Below, piece by piece: positions 14,700-18,171 of a DNA stretch of 18,171 nt. Numbering within the stretch: position 1 is the stretch's first letter; each line of letters opens with the position of its first letter. A program made the translations under genes and the position numbers. The notes beneath the pieces were generated by a model, which saw nothing but the letters and a program-made list of their open reading frames with translations, was not told the origin of the DNA and searched no databases. The stretch comes from Betaproteobacteria bacterium (GTDB taxonomy: Bacteria > Pseudomonadota > Gammaproteobacteria > Burkholderiales > SG8-39), in assembly GCA_011391185.1 (NCBI GenBank), contig JAABRB010000028.1:1-18171 (forward strand). Reading direction: 5' to 3'.

Positions 14700-14855
14700 G
14701 TCACATACCAGATCTTGTGGCCGGTTCTCGCGTGATCTGGCTCACACATCGAGCCCGTTTTGGGTCCAAAATACGGCGATCTGCAGGGGGCTCGGGACTT
14801 CCCGGATGGCGAACCCTGTATCGAATAACAAAAGACGAACCCAAAGGAATCAGGC
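14700..14855 (+). promoter_or_regulatory. Structured upstream region of nrdJ
   Basis: The 343-base divergent gap (14513-14855) holds no gene. Its nrdJ-proximal half contains nested inverted repeats. CCAGATC (14708-14714) pairs with GATCTGG (14734-14740). CGAGCCC (14750-14756) pairs with GGGCTCG (14788-14794), enclosing TTTTGG/CCAAAA (14758-14771). If transcribed these would form an ordered leader. The conserved GCCACTG box of cobalamin riboswitches and an NrdR box were looked for and not found. AAGGAA (14844-14849) is the ribosome binding site for ATG 14856. Confidence 0.35.
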
Positions 14856-17747
14856 ATGAAAGAGACGGAAGCTAAACAACAGTCTCAACTATCTTCAACA
14901 AGGAAGGAGAGCACCCCGCCGGAACAGGAGATCTGCGCCGAGGTGCTGATCGAGAAATACGCCAAGGGCGGCGAGAGCACGGTCGAGGACGTCCGCCGGC
15001 GCGTTGCCCACGCGCTGGCTGCGGTCGAGGCCGACGACCAGCGCGCGTATTGGGAAGCGAAATTCCTGGAGGCGCAGGAGAACGGCTTCGTGCCCGCCGG
15101 GCGCATCAATTCCGCAGCGGGCACCAGCCTCGCTGCGACGCTCATCAACTGCTTCGTCCAGCCGGTCGGCGACTCGATCACCGAGATCGTCGACGGCAAG
15201 CCGGGGATCTATACCGCACTTTCCGCGGCAGCCGAAACGATGCGCCGGGGCGGCGGCGTCGGCTACGACTTCTCGTCGATCCGGCCGAAAGGCGCGCTCG
15301 TGCGCGGCACGCATTCGCGGGCGAGCGGCCCGGTTTCCTACATGCGCGTCTTCGACCGGTCGTGCGAGACGGTCGAATCCGCCGGCGCGCGGCGCGGCGC
15401 ACAGATGGGCGTTTTACGCTGCGACCACCCGGATATCGAGGATTTCGTCCATGCCAAGGACGCGGGCGAGCTCACCAATTTCAACATCTCGGTCGGAGTG
15501 ACCGACACGTTCATGCGCGCCGTGGAGGCGGACGGCGACGTGGAGCTCGTGCAGAAGGCCGAGCCCGCGGCGGAAGAAAAGGCCGGCGGCGCCTACCAGC
15601 GCGACGACGGCCTGTGGGTCTACCGCAAGGTGCGGGCGCGCGAGCTGTGGGACCAGATCATGCGCTCGACCTACGACCACGCCGAGCCGGGAATCCTGTT
15701 CCTCGACCGCATCAACAAGGACAACAATCTCTACTACTGCGAGACGATCGAGGCGACCAATCCCTGCGGTGAGCAGCCGCTGCCCGCCTACGGTTGCTGC
15801 TGCCTCGGGTCCATCAATCTCGCCCGGTACGTGGCGCATCCGTTCACCGACCGGGCCGAATTCGACCATGCAGGCCTCGGCAAGACGGTGGACGTCGCCG
15901 TGCGCATGCTCGATAACGTGCTTGACGCGACGAACTGGCCGCTCGAGCAGCAGAAAACGGAGGCGCACGCCAAGCGTCGCGTTGGTCTCGGTTTCACCGG
16001 CCTGGGCGACGCGCTGATCATGCTCGGCCTGCGTTACGACACGCCGGAGGCGCTCGCGATGGCGACGCGCATCGCGGAGTCCATGCGCGACCGCGCGTAC
16101 CTTGCATCGGTCGAGCTCGCGCGCGAGCGCGGTGCGTTTCCGCTCTTCAATTCCGATCTCTACCTCTCGGGCGGAAACTTTGCGTCGCGCCTGCCGGCCG
16201 AGGTGAAGCAGAAGATCCGGACTCATGGCATCCGCAACTCCCACCTGCTCTCGATTGCGCCGACCGGGACCATCAGCCTCGCGTTTGCGGACAACGCCTC
16301 CAACGGCATCGAGCCGCCCTTCTCGTGGACCTATACGCGAAAGAAGCGCATGGGCGACGGCACGTTCAAGGAGTACCCGGTCGAGGACTACGCCTGGCGC
16401 TACTACGCGCATCTGGGCGGCGACACGGAAAATCTGCCCGACTACTTCGTGACCGCGCTCGAGATTTCGGCGCAGGCGCACAAGAACATGGTCGCGGCGG
16501 TCGCGCCGTTCGTGGATTCGAGCATCTCGAAGACCGTGAACGTTCCCGGGGATTACCCGTACGCGGACTTCGAGGATCTGTACCTGACCGCGTGGCGGGC
16601 GGGCCTGAAGGGCCTCGCGACCTACCGGCCGAATGCAGTGCTCGGCTCGGTGCTCTCGGTGGAGGCGCGCGAGCAGGCGAAAAAGGAGCCGCAGGACGTG
16701 CGCCTGGACGACGATCGGAACCGGCGGCTGTCGATCAAGTCGCTGCCGGCGCCGGTGCTTTCGTCGCTGCGCTGGCCAGGCCGGCCGACGCTTCCCGGGG
16801 GCAATCTCGCGTGGACCTACATGATCCGCTACCCGCACGGCGAGTTCGCGCTCTTCGTCGGGCAGGTGGAGAACGGCAAGTCCCATCCCTTCGAGGTCTG
16901 GGTGAACGGGGCGGAGCAGCCGCGCGGCCTCGGTGCGGTGGCGAAGACGCTGTCGATGGATATGCGCGCGAACGATCACGCATGGCTGAAGCTCAAGCTC
17001 GACGTGCTCTCGAAGACGTTCGGCGATCCGTTCGATCTGCCGTTCCCGCCGCACGGCGAGCACAAGAAGGTGCCCGGCATCGTCGCGGCGGTCGCGCAGG
17101 TCGTGCGCTTCCGCTGCGAGCAGCTCGGCGCGTTCGAGGAGCCGGGGCCGACGCCGGTGCTGGACGCGATGTTCAGCGTGCAGGAGCCCAGGACGGGAAC
17201 CGACGGCACGCTTTCCTGGACGGTTGACATCCAGAATCCCGGTTCCGGGGACGATTTCGCGCTTGGCCTGAAGGAGATCACGCTTCCGCCGCAGGACGGG
17301 TTTCCGGTGGGCGTGACGCGGCCCTACGCGATGTGGCTCTCGGGGCACTACCCGCGGGCGCTCGACGGGCTGTCGCGCATCCTTTCGCTCGATATGCGCG
17401 TGATGGATCCGGCATGGATCGGAATGAAGCTGAGGAAGCTCACCAACTATTCCGAGCCGCTCGGCGATTTCATGGCGTTCGTCCCGGGCGAGCGGCGCCA
17501 GGAGAATTTCCCGTCGATCGTCGCCTACATGGCGCGCGTGATCATCCACCGCTATGCGATGCTGGGCGTACTCGACGAGCACGGTTACCCGGCCCGCGAA
17601 ATGGGCATCCTCGAGGCGCCGCGCGAACCGAACGAGCCCAGGCTGATGCAGGGCGCGCTTTGCAACGAATGCGGCAACTACGCGGTGATCAGGAAGGACG
17701 GATGCGATTTCTGTACCGCGTGCGGCGCGGTCGGGAGTTGCGGTTGA
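14856..17747 (+). CDS. nrdJ: Adenosylcobalamin-dependent (class II) ribonucleotide reductase
   Basis: NrdJ reduces ribonucleotides to deoxyribonucleotides using a radical made from coenzyme B12, independent of oxygen. The protein is 963 residues. Key residues are the substrate-side redox Cys99 (LINCF) and NPCGE at 302-306 with thiyl-radical Cys304 and Glu306. The partner Cys315 is in CCCLGSINL. The C-terminal CNECG ... CDFCTACG cluster carries the shuttle/metal-type cysteines. GGGVGYDFS and [13 protein letters not shown] are further RNR signatures. Between about 615 and 890 lie two copies of a TSCPD-like module ([14 protein letters not shown] ... [12 protein letters not shown] and [14 protein letters not shown] ... 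[12 protein letters not shown]). The first 20 residues are polar and encoded by lower-GC DNA. ATG 14856 is set by AAGGAA. The 11-mer repeat gene follows 28 bases downstream. Confidence 0.97.
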   Translation: MKETEAKQQSQLSSTRKESTPPEQEICAEVLIEKYAKGGESTVEDVRRRVAHALAAVEADDQRAYWEAKFLEAQENGFVPAGRINSAAGTSLAATLINCFVQPVGDSITEIVDGKPGIYTALSAAAETMRRGGGVGYDFSSIRPKGALVRGTHSRASGPVSYMRVFDRSCETVESAGARRGAQMGVLRCDHPDIEDFVHAKDAGELTNFNISVGVTDTFMRAVEADGDVELVQKAEPAAEEKAGGAYQRDDGLWVYRKVRARELWDQIMRSTYDHAEPGILFLDRINKDNNLYYCETIEATNPCGEQPLPAYGCCCLGSINLARYVAHPFTDRAEFDHAGLGKTVDVAVRMLDNVLDATNWPLEQQKTEAHAKRRVGLGFTGLGDALIMLGLRYDTPEALAMATRIAESMRDRAYLASVELARERGAFPLFNSDLYLSGGNFASRLPAEVKQKIRTHGIRNSHLLSIAPTGTISLAFADNASNGIEPPFSWTYTRKKRMGDGTFKEYPVEDYAWRYYAHLGGDTENLPDYFVTALEISAQAHKNMVAAVAPFVDSSISKTVNVPGDYPYADFEDLYLTAWRAGLKGLATYRPNAVLGSVLSVEAREQAKKEPQDVRLDDDRNRRLSIKSLPAPVLSSLRWPGRPTLPGGNLAWTYMIRYPHGEFALFVGQVENGKSHPFEVWVNGAEQPRGLGAVAKTLSMDMRANDHAWLKLKLDVLSKTFGDPFDLPFPPHGEHKKVPGIVAAVAQVVRFRCEQLGAFEEPGPTPVLDAMFSVQEPRTGTDGTLSWTVDIQNPGSGDDFALGLKEITLPPQDGFPVGVTRPYAMWLSGHYPRALDGLSRILSLDMRVMDPAWIGMKLRKLTNYSEPLGDFMAFVPGERRQENFPSIVAYMARVIIHRYAMLGVLDEHGYPAREMGILEAPREPNEPRLMQGALCNECGNYAVIRKDGCDFCTACGAVGSCG

Positions 17748-17775
17748 GGGCCTTGCGGGATTAAGCTGGAAGTCG

Positions 17776-18099
17776 ATGACGAGGCGATTCATCCTGATCA
17801 TTGCAGCTTCGTTGCTTGCCGCAGGGGTCGGTTCGGCCCGTGCGGAAGACAACGATCAGCCTGGCGCCGCGGAGAACAAGCTCGATCAGGCCGCACGCCG
17901 CACCGGCGACTGGGTCGATCGAGCCGCCAAGAGCACGAACGCGACCCTGGACCGGGCCGCGAAAAAGACCGGCGCGGCGGTCGAGAAGGCGGCGGACAAG
18001 ACCGAGTCCGCGCTGCAGAAGGCGTTGCGCAAGACCGGAGAGGCCCTCGGGCGCGCGGGCCGCACAGTGCAAGGGTGGTTCAGTCGGGGCGCGAGCTAG
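17776..18099 (+). CDS. Exported 11-residue-repeat amphipathic helix protein
   Basis: This 107-residue protein starts with a clear signal peptide (MTRRFILIIAASLLAAGVGS, cleavage probably after ARA at 21-23). The mature part is six tandem 11-residue units at 31-96: AAENKLDQAAR, RTGDWVDRAAK, STNATLDRAAK, KTGAAVEKAAD, KTESALQKALR, KTGEALGRAGR. The period and composition resemble LEA group 3, apolipoprotein or synuclein-like helices that lie along membranes. No enzymatic motif is present. A weak GGAAG (17768-17772) precedes ATG 17776, and the 28-base gap suggests cotranscription with nrdJ. The stop TAG (17-base TIR context) is within the CTAG that begins the second copy of element A. Function is unknown; periplasmic envelope or desiccation protection is only an analogy. 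Confidence 0.8.
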   Translation: MTRRFILIIAASLLAAGVGSARAEDNDQPGAAENKLDQAARRTGDWVDRAAKSTNATLDRAAKKTGAAVEKAADKTESALQKALRKTGEALGRAGRTVQGWFSRGAS

Positions 18100-18171
18100 T
18101 GTCCCGAATCAGAAATTCGCCGAAGAAAACCGCCCAGTTCGCCGCCAGGCGTCGTTCCGCTCCTTGCCAAG
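18096..18171. mobile_element. Element A, second copy, cut by right window edge
   Basis: These 76 bases are identical to 10132-10207, the left end of the 251-bp element, in the same orientation. They begin with CTAG and the 17-bp terminal repeat. The CTAG contains the TAG stop of the upstream 11-mer repeat gene. The rest of the copy and its right flank lie outside the window. Confidence 0.85.

Noticed and set aside
14580..14855. Cobalamin riboswitch or NrdR box upstream of nrdJ
   Set aside because: The conserved GCCACTG box and the NrdR palindrome were not found.
15414..17852. 812-codon minus-strand frame opposite nrdJ
   Set aside because: NrdJ on the plus strand has all catalytic motifs; the antisense frame has no recognisable features and arises from codon bias.

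Overview
The window is GC-rich, densely coded chromosomal DNA. The gene content (PrkA kinase, class II ribonucleotide reductase, PdxH, MsrA, an aldehyde-oxidase/CoxL-type subunit, an acyl-CoA synthetase, a Lys/Arg-rich histone H1-like protein) and the protein sequence style suggest a free-living betaproteobacterium (Burkholderiales-like). That placement is an inference; there is no rRNA or tRNA in the window to anchor it.

Layout. 1-1819 (-) is prkA, missing its last codons at the left edge, with a sigma-54-like promoter upstream. 2194-4512 (-) is an orphan molybdopterin-binding subunit of the xanthine dehydrogenase/CoxL family. Divergent from it at 4606-5013 (+) is a RidA-superfamily protein lacking the canonical catalytic arginine. 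5035-5541 (-) is a two-CBS-domain protein with a histone-like basic tail. 5665-6594 (+) is a ketopantoate-reductase-family enzyme whose stop abuts the stop of an MBL-fold hydrolase at 6595-7575 (-). 7767-8414 (+) is pdxH and 8464-9999 (+) is an AMP-forming acyl-CoA synthetase. The stretch 9996-10382 is filled by two small non-coding elements with terminal inverted repeats, each bounded by CTAG. 10379-11284 (-) is a 3-hydroxyisobutyrate-dehydrogenase-family enzyme. 11484-11747 (+) is a small protein preceded by a triplicated 18-bp ribosome-binding-site repeat. 11852-12865 (+) is a DUF72 protein and 12862-13509 (+) a Sel1-repeat protein, overlapping by ATGA. 13559-13807 (-) is a small basic protein and 13937-14512 (-) is msrA. 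14856-17747 (+) is nrdJ with two C-terminal TSCPD-like modules. 17776-18099 (+) is a secreted 11-residue-repeat protein. A second copy of the larger CTAG-bounded element begins at 18096 and runs off the right edge.

Most genes are single housekeeping or stress functions. Likely co-transcribed sets are DUF72/Sel1, nrdJ/11-mer protein, and possibly pdxH/acyl-CoA synthetase and msrA/basic protein. The most unusual signal is the CTAG-bounded elements. Three of the four element-gene contacts fall exactly on TAG stop codons. Removing both elements between the convergent genes at 9996 and 10382 would leave one palindromic CTAG serving as the stop for both genes, which is best explained by insertion with CTAG target duplication.
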